Positions 22,995-37,846 of a stretch of DNA of 64,000 nucleotides are shown here, in pieces. Every line of letters begins with the position of its first letter. Within the stretch, counting starts at the first letter, position 1. The notes under the pieces were generated by a model, which worked only from the letters and a program-made list of their open reading frames with translations, had not been told where the DNA came from and did no database searches. The DNA is from Plazaster borealis (Eukaryota; Echinodermata; Asteroidea; Forcipulatida; Labidiasteridae), in contig CM037472.1 of the NCBI GenBank assembly GCA_021014325.1, positions 24,847,063 through 24,911,062 on the forward strand. Direction: 5' to 3'. Made by a program: the position numbers and the translations under genes.

Positions 22995-23285
22995 TATAGA
23001 CCCATTGCACAACGCGCAGCGTACTCACTGCGCCTATCCTGGGTGTCATTTTGGGTGTCAAAATCGTATACAAACATGCACAAAAGAGAGTTTTGACACC
23101 CAAAATGACGCGCATTGTCGGAGGCGCGTTCCGGGTCTATTATAAATCAATAGGTCCCCCTTGCATAACGCGAAACGCTATAGATACGCTGAGGTCACGC
23201 GCACGTTTTTACGCACAGAGAACAGCTATCGTCCAATAATCTGCCTCCTTTTTGAGAGACTGACGTCATATGCAATGGGTCTATA
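22995..23285. mobile_element. MITE-like element with TATAGACC ends (family H)
   Basis: Terminal inverted repeats TATAGACCCATTGCA (22995-23009) and its exact complement (23271-23285) bound a 291-bp, CpG-richer element. Inside is a second perfect inverted repeat of 19 bp (23045-23063 with 23091-23109). TA-flanked ends suggest Tc1/mariner-type mobilisation, which is inferred. Confidence 0.8.
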
Positions 23286-23332
23286 GGGTGTTACAAAAAA
23301 AAAAAAAAAAAATGCTGCCTTTACTCAGATGG

Positions 23333-23435
23333 TTAAAACTACGACTCCCTCGGTGATCCCCGGAGCGTTCTATTTTCCCTCGGCTTCGTCTCGGGGAAAT
23401 AGAACGCACCGAGGATCACCTCGTTGTAGTTTTAT
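23333..23435. repeat. Long imperfect hairpin element
   Basis: The left arm (AAAACTACGACTCCCTCGGT through CGTTCTATTT) pairs with the right arm (AAATAGAACGCACCGAGGAT through GTAGTTTTA) over about 43 bases with a few mismatches. The loop is about 12 bases. It resembles a minimal fold-back transposon. Confidence 0.85.
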
Positions 23436-26400
23436 CCATATATTCATAGCACTCAAATTCGAAGCAGTCAACATTTTGTATACAATACACACTTAATGTG
23501 AGCTTTGTTTTTACTGTTTATAACGTTTAGCTATAGGTGACGCCATTAATGTACTCTTTACCCAGGGGTTGGTGACGACAGCTGCATGATTCAAACTACC
23601 AAGACGAATTAATTTCATCTGAGATGTTTGTAATATCTTGTTCTATCGGCCGGGCATAATTTAACTTGAACAGTATTATGATAATGTGGTCCACTGCCAA
23701 GCTCACGCATACACCGCTATTATGTCAGACCGTCAGACTTGAAATCAAGTCTATATAAGCTAAACCCGCAGCCCCGGTTCACCATCCAAAGAGAGGAAGC
23801 GTGTGTATTCCGCAGCCACTGCTGAACACCAGCCCCCGAGCTTCCTAAGCGTCATTTCCACCTGGAAACTTAGCTTGGAAGGAGATGCAAAAGAGAAAGT
23901 AGAGGCGTGCAGGCTTTCAGACCAGATGTCATCAGTGACGGCATCGTTCCTTGCTCTATGGTTGACTGCCAGGGACAATCAAAACATGCAGTTTGTATAA
24001 TTTTGCTAAATAAGTATGAATGGGTCTACATGTAATTTCAGCATCATTCGTGGGTTTGGTGCATTTCAGACAGGAATTCATTAATAATTAATGAGGGTTT
24101 TTTGTAGGCGTCGTCTTGAATGTATTTCACCTAAAAAGTCGAACTTCTCTGCCTGCGATATCGATCATTGCTGGGTCCATGATAAGGGATCGGGAAACAG
24201 GAGTGTGCAGTGCAGAGGCAGGTTAAGAGAGAGAGGGTGGGTGGGGGGGGGGGCTATTCTGGGTGAAGTGGTTCACATTTTGGGGTCACCTTTGTATGAC
24301 TATGCATCATGATAACAAGTTCATTGTTTAAATTAAATAACGGGCTTTGAGGAAAATGAATGACAGAAACGACTCAATTGATTCATTGAGTTAGAATGAT
24401 GTTATATTTGCCGAAATTAATTCTCAACTTATGAAATTGGATGACTTTCTGGTCTTGAAAACATAGGACCAGACACCCTCTCCATGCTCTCTCACCACTG
24501 GCTTCATCAACATTACAAAAAATGACTTCAATGTTTCATCTTTCGGCAGGACAGGTTTAGCTTTTCAAACAGAATCTAATAAAATGTGCCAAATTTCGAT
24601 TTATTTAATAAGAAGAACATAATGGGAAAGTATGATCGAATTTCAAAATTTGAAGAAGAAAACACACCCATTTACAAACTCATCCCTATATGAAAATATT
24701 TTAAATTAATGCATATACAGCTTTTCACTTCAGTTGACGTGCCTAGATTGTTTAATCTTTCAATTTTTGACCACTTAGGCAATAATGTATAATATATAAT
24801 GTTGTTTTTTTCCTGTGAGTAATTTTTCTAGACGGCCCCTCACTGCTGTCACTACCCACGTGACACCGGTATTCAGAGACTACGGGACCTCACTCAGAGA
24901 TTGACTTTTAAGCTTCTTCTTTTTTTGACATCGAACTTTCTGTGGTTAAGCATGGCTAAAGGGGATATTGAGCCGGAGTACATTGTTTCAGGAAGGTCTA
25001 ATACATTTAAATAAACACAACTTCAAACCTCTGAAAATTACAATAGCTACTTTTACTTTCAATTCTCAAGTACCATACCAGGGAAAAATTCATATTTACT
25101 TGTAAAGATGGCAATAGGATTTAATTTCTGTACTGTAGGCCTACTTTGTCAAAACCAATATACTGTAATAATTATACTTTACTTATACTTTACTTGTATG
25201 TTCTGATTAACGATTTTGGAATGTTGAAATAAACTGTTAGCCTATTCCCGGGGGGAAAAAAACTTTCAATAATATACCCATTATGTTCAAAAATAATCGT
25301 GCAGAAAAGTACAGATTGATGTTTTGTCATTTAAGGTCTATATAGAATATTTATCTTTCTACCTTGAAGCGAGGAAAACAGCGAATTCAATCTTTCTTAT
25401 ATTTCAGAAGTCATACAAATCATGACTCTTTTGTAACAGCACACTCTTTTCCAGTTGACAACTCGTCAAATATTTACTTCACTTTGTGACAGATTGTCAA
25501 GACCTTGTCTTTTAAAAACCCAAACCACAATACCACGCACGGCTGTGCAGCTGATAGAACATAAAAAAAACAGCCACCGTGAACTTGACTCCAGCAGTCA
25601 CGTGACTTCTAAACAGGTGTTTCCTTGTGATCTGTCATACCCATTTATGGTTTGGATTGTTTTATATTGGGGGATGATGTTCCCTAACTGGATGTCATGG
25701 GTCGGCGACATGGAACCCCGTGGAGTTGTTTTCAGTTGTGGGTCTCGTGAAATGTTTTTTTTTTCTCAGGGAAACGCTTTCGTAAAATCAAATAATGTTT
25801 TGGTCATCTTGAACAGAATGTGTAGTTTTTTTGTTTTCAACCATCAGCAATACTAAATATTACTACCAATAAGAGTTGTTATTAAGGTTGCACCGAAAGT
25901 TTTGCCATTTCTATATATCATTTTGTATTGGAATCTGCTTGAATTTTGTAAACTATATAGTGTCCCCTTCATTGCATCTAATGAAGTTGTTGTTACTATA
26001 CTACGAAAGTTCATGCAAGTTTGTAATTAGTTGGTTTTATAAGTTAAAGTGCTATCCCATAGTGTTTCATCTATCCAACAATCTAATATACTACCGGTGT
26101 ATATTGTCTAATTTAATAAGAGCATATAGGCCTTATACGTGTTCCAACACTGAATATGATGCTATGACCAGTAATGGTTTGCTCTGATGTGGTTTGTCTT
26201 TTATTTTTTGTAAATGTCATTGTAAGAATTGACAAAATGCATCAACGGAGTGCATCACGATGCGTTCCGGGATAACTTATCACATAACCGGGATCCGTCT
26301 TATCACACTCTATCGCGGTTGCTTTTTCATGTCACAGCATTTCGTCTGATGAAATGACCATGGGATCTCCCGTGTAAACAAGCTATATACAACAGTTTGG

Positions 26401-28805
26401 TGTTGTTAGTTGTGTCACACGTTCTATTGAAGTGGCGAATGCACGGATGCTTGCCAATTAACACATTTGATATACTATAACATCACCCCATTAGTTTACT
26501 GATCGCTTCATTGTCCAATGTATACAAATCGGATTATAGCCGCTTGCGTTTCATACTTTGGGAAGTGAAGAGTCCGCTCGCATCTTCGCATCGCGACCAG
26601 GCTTCTTGTATTGTAGGGGGAGAAAAGACACACTTCAGGACAGAGGTTTTTTTTTTAAAGCACCACCTTGCTGATCAATAGCTCTATGTCAAAAGGATTA
26701 GGACTGCGGATCCTGTGGTGCGAGAGAACTGTTCAATTTGACAGTATGCTCATATTGCACAACACCGATTTAAGTCTACAGGTCAAAGTTGAATAGAGAC
26801 CGTCAAATTGTAGTCCCCGACTTCGACATTGAGTTTGCCTGTACCTCCTCTATACCATGTATGTCACCTAACGAATGAAACAAATCCAACCCTTTAATCT
26901 TAAAATCGTACGCCCCTTCAAACTCTCGAACAGTGTTCCGTTCTATACGCTCAAACCTTTTAGAAACATTTTAAAATCCATTTTAGCCTTTATTTCTTAC
27001 ACGATCATGACGACACCCTTATTATTCAGACTTCTATACATAAAACCCAGCATAGTCACACGGGTGTGTGGTTTGACAGATTCCGAACAATGAATCATGG
27101 CCTGACATGTTTATTGTTTTAAAACCCAAAATGGCGGCAACGACATATATACAAAAATGAGCTGTATGTTCATTAACGACCGTAAATCAAAAACACAAGC
27201 CATCTTGTTTGACGACTTGGTTCACTTGAAACCACATGCACTGTTCTAGATGTGATCCAACAGAACGGAGTGTTTCGAAGTTTAACTATTACAAGACAGA
27301 AGTTAAACCATAGAAAAGGCATTGCCATTTGCTTCCCTCCACACCGGTAGAGGTCTGTGTTGAGCATGATTGATAGCCCGAATCATGGTTTGAGAAGGCT
27401 AATGAGTGGTATAGTATCGTCAATGTTTGGTATATCCATGGTATATCAAACTAAAGTTATACTTGCATCATGTTGGAATAATCTTGATGCCGGTTACTAC
27501 TGTCCAATGAAACTTTTCTGCTTTATGTGTACCACGATCATTGTCCGCGACACAGCCATACAACAAACACTGTATTTCCTCTGAAAATGGTGTTTATACT
27601 ATTATTACTGCTTATGATTTATTCATGGGAAGACACCAACTTCATAACAGTATACCCCGTCCAAAACAAATGGGAACAAATTCTGTACAAAAGTAGGCCT
27701 ACCGATATTGTGGATAACGGTAAGCTAGTATTACGGAGAATCATTCACAGATGTCAAATACCATCACCGACTCAACTTAAAGCTGAGTAAGTTTGAAGAA
27801 AATTAAATTAAAATCTTGCTGAGAATTCCACTGGGACTTCTACTGGGTCCCCCTTTCATCGTGGCAAGGCAAACCATCGGATGAGTCCGTGACCCCTCGC
27901 ATCATTTCCCTTCGTCGCTCTGCGTCAAGCCACCAGATGTTGAAGCCATCCAGACGGCCTAAACAGAGGGCCATGTTAATCATCCCAAAACACTGGCAGG
28001 TTGCTATCTCGTTGGACACTTGGTCTTGTGTATCAAATCATCAAATCTGATCGACAGTTTTAAAGGAAAAACAAACTGTTGTACATTACCGGTTAACATC
28101 ATGATTTGAAATGATCGAGAAAGCAAGAGACATGGGTCCTGGGACGAAGTTTTACATACAGTCTGGAAAATAATTATTTTATCCACAAAATACATTACAA
28201 AATACATTATAACGATTTGTTAAAAACCCACAATTTCCTCACGGAAATTGTATTGCCTTTATCACCAGGTTACAATTTCATAGAGTTACTTGCAGTCATG
28301 TTATATATAAGGAAAATGTATGACACAAAATATAGAGCAAATGCGTCAAAGTCACACCTATATTAAACAACATTTCTTCTTTGACTTTATTGTCACTTTT
28401 AGGATTGACTGAGGGATTAATTTTCCCGCCACGTACTGTACACACGTTCACAAAAGTCAAATGCTAAAATCGAGTTCAAGGATTATAAAAATGTTAACTG
28501 CCATCATAAGCACTCACATTATCTCGATTGGGTAACGCCCACTTCGTGGCTCTGAATTTCAGAAATCATTTTAATTATTGTAACGAATACGATGACGTCA
28601 TCAACAATGACTATAAGACGGGACTTTTGGCTTCGGATATGGCTTAGACTCAGTCACGGATACTGAAGTCATGTGCTTTTGGCAAAAGGCTTAACAAATT
28701 GTGGTAAAGCCATCTTCCTCCGCAGATACCCGTTTGGTTTATTAATTTCTAGGTTTTATAAAATGTGGTTTTGAAAGATTAATTTCTTTTAAAAGAGCAT
28801 TAGAC
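23436..28805. other. Gene-poor interval with one isolated TATA motif
   Basis: TATATAAG at about 23753 is followed by a GC-richer stretch (23765-23960), which could be a transcribed non-coding exon or a chance match. Open frames at 25455-26187 and 26875-27790 have no family signature. A perfect TGACGTCA lies at 28593-28600. Confidence 0.4.
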
Positions 28806-29088
28806 ATCACTTGTTTATTAAAGAGCCACAGAGCCTTGACTTCCTGCAGGCACAATTTGTACACAACTCAATGAAAGTCAACATAAAATCTGATATTTTT
28901 ATGGAGATTTTATGCGCTGTCTGATTTTTATTATGTTTTGATATGAAGAAAAGGGGCACATCTCAAAACTTGTTCAGCTGTTACTATTATTTACTCTTGA
29001 ATCTATTGAAATTAGGACACAAAATGTACAACTTCCTGTATGTAGTATCTTGCCTGCCAGAAAGATCCTGGAATGTACAAGGTCACTT
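28806..29088 (+). repeat. Interspersed repeat D, copy 2
   Basis: Matches 1140-1443, including AAGAAAAGGGGCACATCTCA and TGCCTGCCAGAAAG, ending TGGAATGTACAAGGTCAC. Confidence 0.8.
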
Positions 29089-29182
29089 TTGTTTTGGTCT
29101 ATACGATCAGCAATTACGACGACGATGAAGACAAACGGACCTGACAACGACTAGTATTTATTGAAAGAAGTTGTGAATATTG

Positions 29183-29800
29183 TGTTCTTATTCTTATTCT
29201 TATTCTTTATTTGGCCATTAAACAATTACAAACAGACAGTATGTAAAATGGATATAAAAAAAACAAAAGTAAATACAAAGCAAAACAAAGCGAAAGGGCA
29301 AAAAGTAAATTACAAAACAACCGTAATGTGATGGCCAGGATCAACAAAAGTATAATAAAACACTGTAGCTCGAAAGCCTGTTAATCCAGTCACATAGGGA
29401 GGCAAAAACACTATATAAAATACTCTCTTTGGAAAAATAAAAATAATTTAGAATAAATATATATAATCTGCATACCCAAAGTACAACTTAAAAAACAAAA
29501 ACAAATTTGATACAAAAGAAAAAGAGGTTAACCTTTACAACAAGAGCATGGCAAAAACAAACACTAGAAATAAGACAAGCAAATAAAACAAAATAAATAA
29601 ATAGTTAAATTAAAAATATAGATATAAAGTATTAATAAAATAAATGAATAAATAAATAAATAAGTACATGTAAAAAAGAAATAAAGCAATAAATAATGCA
29701 ATAATGGATGGATAAACAAATAAATAGGATAAAAAATAAAAGAAAACAAATTGATAAAATAACAACACAAGCAACGAAAAAGTGTTATTTGGGAATAGGA
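29183..29800 (-). mobile_element. Probable 3' tail of a LINE (non-LTR) element
   Basis: On the minus strand the sequence ends with AATGGCCAAATAAAGAATAA followed by repeats of GAATAA (29183-29210), a layout typical of non-LTR element 3' ends. Upstream is a long T-rich stretch (A-rich on the plus strand), with no reverse transcriptase left. The 5' limit is uncertain. Confidence 0.5.
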
Positions 29801-31411
29801 CGATATTGTGGGCATTGTGGCTGTTGATCAATGATACTGACATTGATGAATATAAATCAAGCTGCTAACAACGACCATGGGCTAAACATTTATTTATGTA
29901 ATTTGCACTTCGATCCAACAGGTGTTCTATCTCTATAGCGGACTTATTTTATAGATTGCTCCATGCTTATTAGATCGGTTAGCTCTGATGCCACATTATA
30001 TTGAGAGGGACCATGGATGTAGGGTGAACTGTTTCCTTCCTCCATGGTTTAATGTTCCACTTTAACAGTATCAGTTATGCCTACTTTGTAATTTGTGGCA
30101 CCACACTTTCTTTAGGCCGAAAGATTGCTTCATTAGTAAACTCATCTCAATGCGTATCGGAATGCTTTGTGAAATGGGAACTTTTAACCTAAGTGAAGCT
30201 TGTCTAATAATAATTGGATACCATCGCTCAAGATACACATAATACTCTCACGGGGATAACTACGCTAAGACCCAAACCCATTAATGATCACCCCAAATGT
30301 CTTGCCCATCAATCGATCAGCCCACGGGGCATCAAGTTTGCAGAGGTCTGACCAAACGGGGCCGGCCCAGAGCGAATGGACAGACTATGGGTACACAAAC
30401 CCTCTGTCCACACAATGTACAATCGATCTGCGGTTCTTGCGGTCACTGTGAAAAAGAGGTTTCCCCTAAATCTCTGCTGAATACCCCACTCTACCAACCC
30501 TGAAGCTTTCCTCCTTCTACAGCGAAGGAAGATTGACCATGATCCTTTTCAAGAGCCTGGAATAGTGTTTGCCCACAGATCTCCGGTTAGTTTGCTTATG
30601 GTTTACGCCAGCCCCCTTGCACACACACAACGCATAAAACCCCCAAACTTATCAGCAAATCGCATATGGCTCGTAGTGTCAACACGTACTTTGTGCCTGG
30701 ATTCAGGGACCTGTTACACGCACATACCGACACAGGGGCAGCATTTATACTCAAGAGTAAACAAGCCACATGTGCTGAAATGATTACGGATACAGGCAAT
30801 TGTGATCAAGTCTGTGTATTCTTCTATGGTATAGACAGATGCTCATGCTCATACAGACGTATTGAGCAATGTGCAGTTATTTAGATCAGAAAACACCATT
30901 TTGAGAACCAATAAAACGCATGAGATTTGGGCATGGTAAGAATCGCAAAGTCAGGACGACGGTTTGAGAACTAGCTTTTTATCTCGGAGCAACTTGATAT
31001 CCCAAGCTGGATATCGATCTAATTCTGCCGATCATGGATGTACCCTTTTTGGTAATAATAGAACATGAGTTTGCATACCATATCGATTAGGGATAATCAT
31101 ATATAAACCAAGAATATTCATCATAATTATTATCATCAAACTGTATTAAAAAAACTACATTTAAAACTCAAAACTCAGGGCAAATTAAGATTATAGTATA
31201 GAGCCTATATACCGTTAACAATCAATTCTCAAAAGCAATAAAGATGATCTGAAATGACAAAGGCCTACTCTTTAAATGTATAGATCGAAAATATGATATA
31301 ATCATAAGGATGGTATTAATTTATGCAAACTAGTTATATTATAATGATCTTGAATCGTTGACGTTAGTAAGCTTTTCATCTTTAGGCCTATCACCAATGG
31401 ACGTGAGTGTA
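29801..31411. other. Intergenic, no gene recognised
   Basis: The part at 30290-30885 is less AT-rich than its surroundings and holds overlapping open frames on both strands, but none has a recognisable domain or splice signal pattern. ACCATGGA/TCCATGGT fold-back at 30011-30051. Confidence 0.45.
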
Positions 31412-31787
31412 TTAAAGGCATCGTACACGTTTGGTAATTACTCAAAATATATATTAGCATAAAAACTGACTTGGTAACGAGCAACAGAGAGCTGTTGATA
31501 GTATGAAACATTGTGAGAAACGACTCCCCCTGAAGTAAGGTAGTTTTTGAGAAAGAGCTAATTTCTCACTAAAACAATAAAAACTTCTTGCAAGAAGTGT
31601 TTATTTCTATATCTGAAAGCACACAAATTTGTACAACAAAGGTGTTTTTTCTCTTATCATTTTCTTGCAACTTCGATGACCAATTGAGCCCAAATTTTCA
31701 CAGGCTTGTTATTTTATGCATATGTTGGGATACACCAAATGAGAACACTGGTCGTTGACAATTACCAAACGTGTACGATGCCTTTAA
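31412..31787 (-). mobile_element. MITE family A, copy 5, full length
   Basis: It is 376 bp with TTAA ends, starting TTAAAGGCATCGTACACGTT and ending ACGTGTACGATGCCTTTAA. The terminal repeats match exactly over about 27 bases, suggesting a fairly recent copy. Confidence 0.9.
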
Positions 31788-34700
31788 ATTTGAAAAACAG
31801 ATTTCTTTAAAAAGTGTACGAATGAAGATGGGAAGTGTACGAGAGTGTAGTCACGGCCCCCTGGCAACGAAGATGCAAGTAATATTGGCAACAAATAATT
31901 TCTGTGCATCGTGAATGCAATTATGTCCTCCCTTTTATTTAAACCCCTACAGCCAATAGGGCCACTGAAAATAGGAACCCTCTCCCACTCCGTGTAAAGC
32001 CATACAATCCCTGCAAAGAATTTACCATTGACTAGCACTTGCAATGCGACCAGTCAACCACACACAGTGCAACCATGGTGCAACCTGTGATGGTTTAAAG
32101 CCCCCTATTCAAACCCGGCGCAAAACGTGCACAATGAAAGATTAGATCCCGGCACTGTATACTGTATATAGGCAGCGTCCCCGTGACGTCACCTAATCGA
32201 TTGACTGATCAACCGGAAGCCTTATCAATACAATTTACCCAAAGAGGTGAAACGACAGCCAAATATGCTGAATGTGTAAAACGTAGGCCTATATACATGT
32301 ATAATTCAGTGTGAATGCTTGTGGAGAACTTCCCTACCAACTTATTCACCAATTATACAATCGATAGCTGGCTACACAAACACCATCTTCTTATTGTCAA
32401 AAAATGTCCTTCTGACAAACAGCTCATCTTGACAAATTTTCCGGAACTCTGGACCCATTTTAAAATAATAACTACAGAATGGCAAGAGAAAAACAAAACT
32501 CAGTACATGTCATAATACTTCAGTTGGCTTTTGGCCAAATTAATGATAAAGGCTGTGTGGAAACAACCTGTTCATCGCCCCACGATGCACACTTTGCTGC
32601 AGCGATCGATGCTGCAAGCGACCCAAAAGACCAGCTCCGTGTGTAAAAATGACTGACGAGGCAATTCGTGCTTTCAGGTGGAATTTAATTTCTGCCGAAC
32701 CGGATTTTGATGTTTCCCGAAGGACTGACAAAACACAAATTGATACCAGATGCAAGGTGGCGGCCCACGTGATGCGTATTCACTTATGCCACGAATACTC
32801 TTTAAATTGCAGTGATGAAATTTCCTACCAGGTGTAATTGTACAAGACATTGTATTTGTTATTATGCTCAATTATTTCTCTAAGTCTAAACCCGGCTATT
32901 TACATTTCAATTAAAGTTCTTCCAAATTTGAAGGTTTTACCTCAACTGGCGATGTATTGTAAGAATAATGAAAAGTTGCCCGACAATCGCAAAAGATCTC
33001 GATCTTTTCATCTGACACATTAAAGCCTTTATCGGGAGGGTTCTGGCAAAATTATGCTCACTCTTGCGTGGCATGTTTGGGCCATAAATGATGTTAGAAA
33101 CCTTGATAAGTTATAACCTTTGTTCATTATTGATAATAAACAGCCATCAGCAAAGAGCTGACGTTTAGCAATCCAGAGAGATAGCAAAAAACACAAAGTA
33201 GTTTTCTGTGAAGACGATGTTATCATGGCTTCATGATATATTGCTACCAAGACTATAATCACATTGGAGAGTATTCCACGGGGACTGTTCCTGTGTCATC
33301 CACAACCTCGTACCCAACATCGATAACTAGATATATATATATACCAAATAAATACGACATCAAACCATGGAGCTAATTCTACCTCCATGCTCAACCAAAC
33401 AGTGGAATAGAAATGATTAAAAATCACAACAAAAACCATGGTTATGGATCATGGGGTTTTCATATTCCTGTATTCCCTTTTTTTCGCAACTGTAGCTTGC
33501 CTTGAATAATAACAAAACCATTGTAATGATTGCGTAATGTACCGGTACGGTACGGTACAGAAACCCCCATAAACAACTACCACCACGCGGAGTCGGTTCC
33601 CGCCTAAATACACCACGTGGTCTTCCGAGGCAAACAGCAGTCGGAATTGTGTGCGTATACATCAATGGGGGATTCGGGCACTTTTTTGTAGTATATAGAA
33701 AGGGAAACAGTCGTGTACAAGAGTTCAGCTGTTTCACGTTGAGGCATTTAAATGAACCGCTAAAGCAGGTGTAACGAGAAACGAATTTAAAGGGCTTTCG
33801 CCAAGGGTGTCATATCACACGGCCGAGTGCTCGATGTTCCCAAATGGGAAATTCCTTTGCCCTTTTTGATTAATGGTCGAGTAATTAAAACCTGTTCAAA
33901 CTGACAATATCGCAGGCATTAAGCATGAATACAAGTGGGTGTATAATTTGTGCATGGTGTAATAAAACTTTTAATTGCGCTCCATCGTTGTCGAAATGGG
34001 GGCTGGATATCTAATTTTCCCATTTTAAGACTATAAAACGACACTATTTTAGGGTTGTTTTAGCTGTCTGGACTTAAGGTCTTGAGGGGAAAAACTGAGC
34101 CAGAAAAATCAAAATGTTGGTTAAACCATGGAGGTAGGTTAAACCATGGTTAAACCATGAGTATGCCTAGACATGTTAGACAGTGGAAAAACATGAGGTT
34201 GAAAAGCAAGCTGTTCGAATTTGTTTGTCCCCCTTCTTCGACTGCATAAATGGATTGTGGGTCATGAGGAAAAAAAAGGAAGGTCTGGAGCACCATATGG
34301 ATGGGAGCACCCAGCCCCTTCTCGGTGATACGCCACAAAGTTGCTTGACGTGACCATAGCGAAAGGACCATGACGTGACCCAGAGCTGTTTCATGAGAAA
34401 GTTTCGACACGGAGGGCCAGTTTTCTTTGCTGGTTGCTGAAGCCATTTTCGGTCCAAAATGTGACACACAACCCAATGTGCAGTCTAGTCTGGCACCCTG
34501 TATGATGCGCACATGCATTTTTGTTTACCAAAAAATGGCTTCTAATCGCAAAGTAGCAACTCTCTCAATACACAACTCTGGCCGTGACCCATCTAAACTT
34601 TTTTTTTTAAAGCAAAGCAACATGACGAGGCGATCCCTGATCATAGATTTATGAGCCCATCGTGGGGGATCTAATTCAGGATGTAGTGTCCTTTCTCTAT

Positions 34701-37700
34701 GGTAGAATCCAACACTGTAACGGAGTGGGACGAAGAGCCATGTTGTCCTTGCTCTATGGTTTAACTTAAACAAATATTACATAACTGACAGAACTTTAAC
34801 TAGAGTTTATTTCTTTAATATACGACGCAAGGCAAGTCTTTACAACTCAATATGAATGCTTAACTTTAATCACACGACAAGGTTGGATCACGGTTGGTTG
34901 CAGAGTTTTAGAATAACTGAAAAAAGGGTGGCATTCGTTTACTTTTTATCGATATCAACGTATTGTCTGTGTTCTCGTTTGACGCAATGCTGATACGAAT
35001 TCCAAATTCCAATATTGTCATGATAAGTGTTCGCCACGATTCAAAAAACAGAAATATTAATGGTGTGTTATTAATGATAAACTGTTTATTCAAAGGTTAC
35101 TCTTATACTAAAAACTACCTCACACAATCCTTTAGTCCACGTAAACAACAAGATATAAGATTATGGATGTTTCAAATGAAAATAAAAATAAATCAATTGA
35201 CGCACATTTAAACAAATGAAAAACAAGGTCAAAAACAACCTACGGTATCTTATAAAGTAAACAAACGTAATAAAGAAGAACTTTTAGCGCTGGCTACCGT
35301 ACTTGATCTATGATGAATTTACGCACCCCCCCCCACCAATACACACATAGTTAAATTCAACACCACGGGATCTACACAAGGAACTTATAAGTCTATTGTA
35401 TTATGTGAAGGCCAAGTTACAAAACGTCAAATTCGGTAAAATATTCTGATGACTTCACGTCCACATTTCGTGCTAACGCGGACACTGCAAAAGACAATGG
35501 GAAAACTCCCTTGATGTTTTTTCAACCCCGCGTCTGTCTAACGTGACGATTTTATTATACATCGTATAATAAGTGCACCAAACTACACAGGTAAATAACA
35601 CAGGCAAGGTTCTTAATAGCTGCAAAACAAACTGTTCGTGTATGAAGTTACTATGTAATACTTTGATTTACTAAAACACCAAAAACATGTTATGAATTAT
35701 ACTGAATTTCAACTGTTAATCTTGCAAATGCCGAGACAAGTCCAGTTCCCACTGAAGACGTTTCTTTAACCGTAAAAGTTCAACGGCATTCAATCATATA
35801 GACTGAAAGTTCCGTGATTCAATCTGATTGATTCTACTTTTCTCGGATCTAAAAAGTGCATTCAACCTGATGACACAACTCCGGAAAATTGTCATTAACC
35901 AGGAATCGTTGAGATAATCCCAGAGATGAACCTATATCCCTACATGCTAATTAGACGGATTAATCATACATAAACAAGGGGGGCTTATACATTGACGTGA
36001 AGTTGCAGCTCAAACAGGTGGGAAATGATTATACTTGAATAAAGATGTACATCATTTTTAATTACCCATCGATGAGAAACTGCGTTTGTGGCAAAAGGCA
36101 ATCTTGTTAAATGGGTAGCCCTATATGCCGCCAAGATGGCCCATTGTGAATAATTTGCTTCCTGTATACACAACATTCATATTTAAACGTGGTAAAACGT
36201 ACATCTGATACCGTACCATACACGTTTACATAAATTATAGCAATTGAAAATTGAATAAGGCCTATATATAATGCATGGTATAAAGCATATTTTCTTTGTA
36301 GATTTCATCAATTTTGTGTTAGTCTTTTTTTAATTTGTTAACCTCGAATCTGAATTTCTAATCAACAAATAGAAATTTCGTTAAACAAGATTGGGCGACT
36401 CCACCGTAAATATGGTGAGAGTTAAGTGGGAGGGGCGGATTGCCATAAAGGGGTGCACCCCAAAGGTTTGATGAGTGACAACTTCCAAACCAATTACGCA
36501 ATAAACAACATGGAGGTAAATATAGAAAGTCAGGTATCCTCGTCAGTCAGTTCCTAGATAGTGCAACCAATGACAATAATTATTAGCTTCACCAGTCACC
36601 CCTAGAGCGAGAAGTCACCTGACCATTGCATCACTATATACTTTGCAGTATAACTCGTCCGTATCGGCAGGATCTGTACCGAAACACCCACAATCCCTTA
36701 TTGCACTATTTCATAGAAGTTGCGCAATCAGTATAAACTCTGACCTTGACACTTGTTCCGTCCGGTGACTCAGGTTGTGCACACCACCTGATGCCGTGCA
36801 ATCTTTGGAAATACAATGTCTATATCCACCGAGCACGCTACTTTATACCTGTTTAAACATCTACTATCAGCTCATACAAACATTTAAAGTGCAAGAGAAA
36901 TAAAGCCACGCACGCAAGGCATGGTCATGAAAAAAAAGTTTTATATTCAACGTAAAGCGATGTTAAAATATGGACATTCATTCTAGAACGGGGTGTAAAT
37001 AAATTTATTTGTAAACACTTGATTAGTCACATCATTAAAGATTGACTAAATATAAATGAATAGGCCTACGTCCAATTGGCTAAAGGGGGTAATCATGCAG
37101 GATGTACCAAGTTATACGAAACACTGTTACCAAGGCAGTGTTTATTGTCAGCATTTTCTGCGATGGGGATAGAAGAAGTGTCCTTTTCCTGAAAATCCTG
37201 TTCAAAGGATGCAACTGAGAATCCTGGATAATTAGTGAAGCAACTTGACAGTTTCATATGGCTACTGTAGCTTGTGCAAACACTTGATCACCCGAGTTAC
37301 GTTGTATACATCTACAGTGATCTATTCGAGAACATTCTTGAAGAGACGGCATCAACAAACGTTCGTCGATAGTCAGATTTGACCACAGTGTAATAATTCC
37401 ATTGTGAACGCTACGGATCCGGTATCTTATGGAGGGTTTTTCTACAGCTTATCGTCACGGGAAATTCCCGTCCACAGATTCTCAAGATTTCCATTTACGT
37501 CATTGACAAAATAAACTGCGGGAGGTCTGATTGTCACGTGACTGTTTAAAATACGATCAAAGAAAGAATACATGCCCTTCTATTCAAACTGCATCATCCA
37601 CCAGTCACATGAGCTTAATAAGCTCCTTACGTTTTTAACGCATTGTGCGTTTACGAGAAGTGGGTTTTTCTGGTTTGAGTTGAGCATGGTTTGAGTATAA

Positions 37701-37754
37701 TAGAGCAAGGACTTGAGCAACAACAGAAAATTACTTATAGCGCTTCCGTTTTCC
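31788..37754. other. Gene-poor interval
   Basis: A perfect CRE (TGACGTCA, 32184-32191) lies just downstream of TGTATATA. CCATGGAG fold-backs are at 33365-33397 and about 34127-34160. An open frame at 34150-34518 (minus) is unsupported. CCCCC runs near 35325. Confidence 0.45.
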
Positions 37755-37846
37755 TAGACTTGTGGACAAGTCGTTACATTTATGTCGCGGTGATAGCGAC
37801 ACTGCTCTCTCGCAACTATCTCTTATACGACTTGTCCACAAGTCTA
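37755..37846. repeat. Perfect 19-bp inverted repeat, 54-base loop
   Basis: TAGACTTGTGGACAAGTCG (37755-37773) is exactly complementary to 37828-37846. Each arm is itself nearly palindromic (ACTTGTggACAAGT), so a cruciform or a dimeric protein site is possible. Confidence 0.9.

Noticed and set aside
30297..30884. GC-richer interval with overlapping frames on both strands
   Set aside because: No domain, no consistent splice sites, and frames on opposite strands are equally long.
34150..34518. 122-codon minus-strand frame containing MASATSKENW
   Set aside because: No recognisable domain; a second phase is also open over the same bases, and flanking splice signals are weak.
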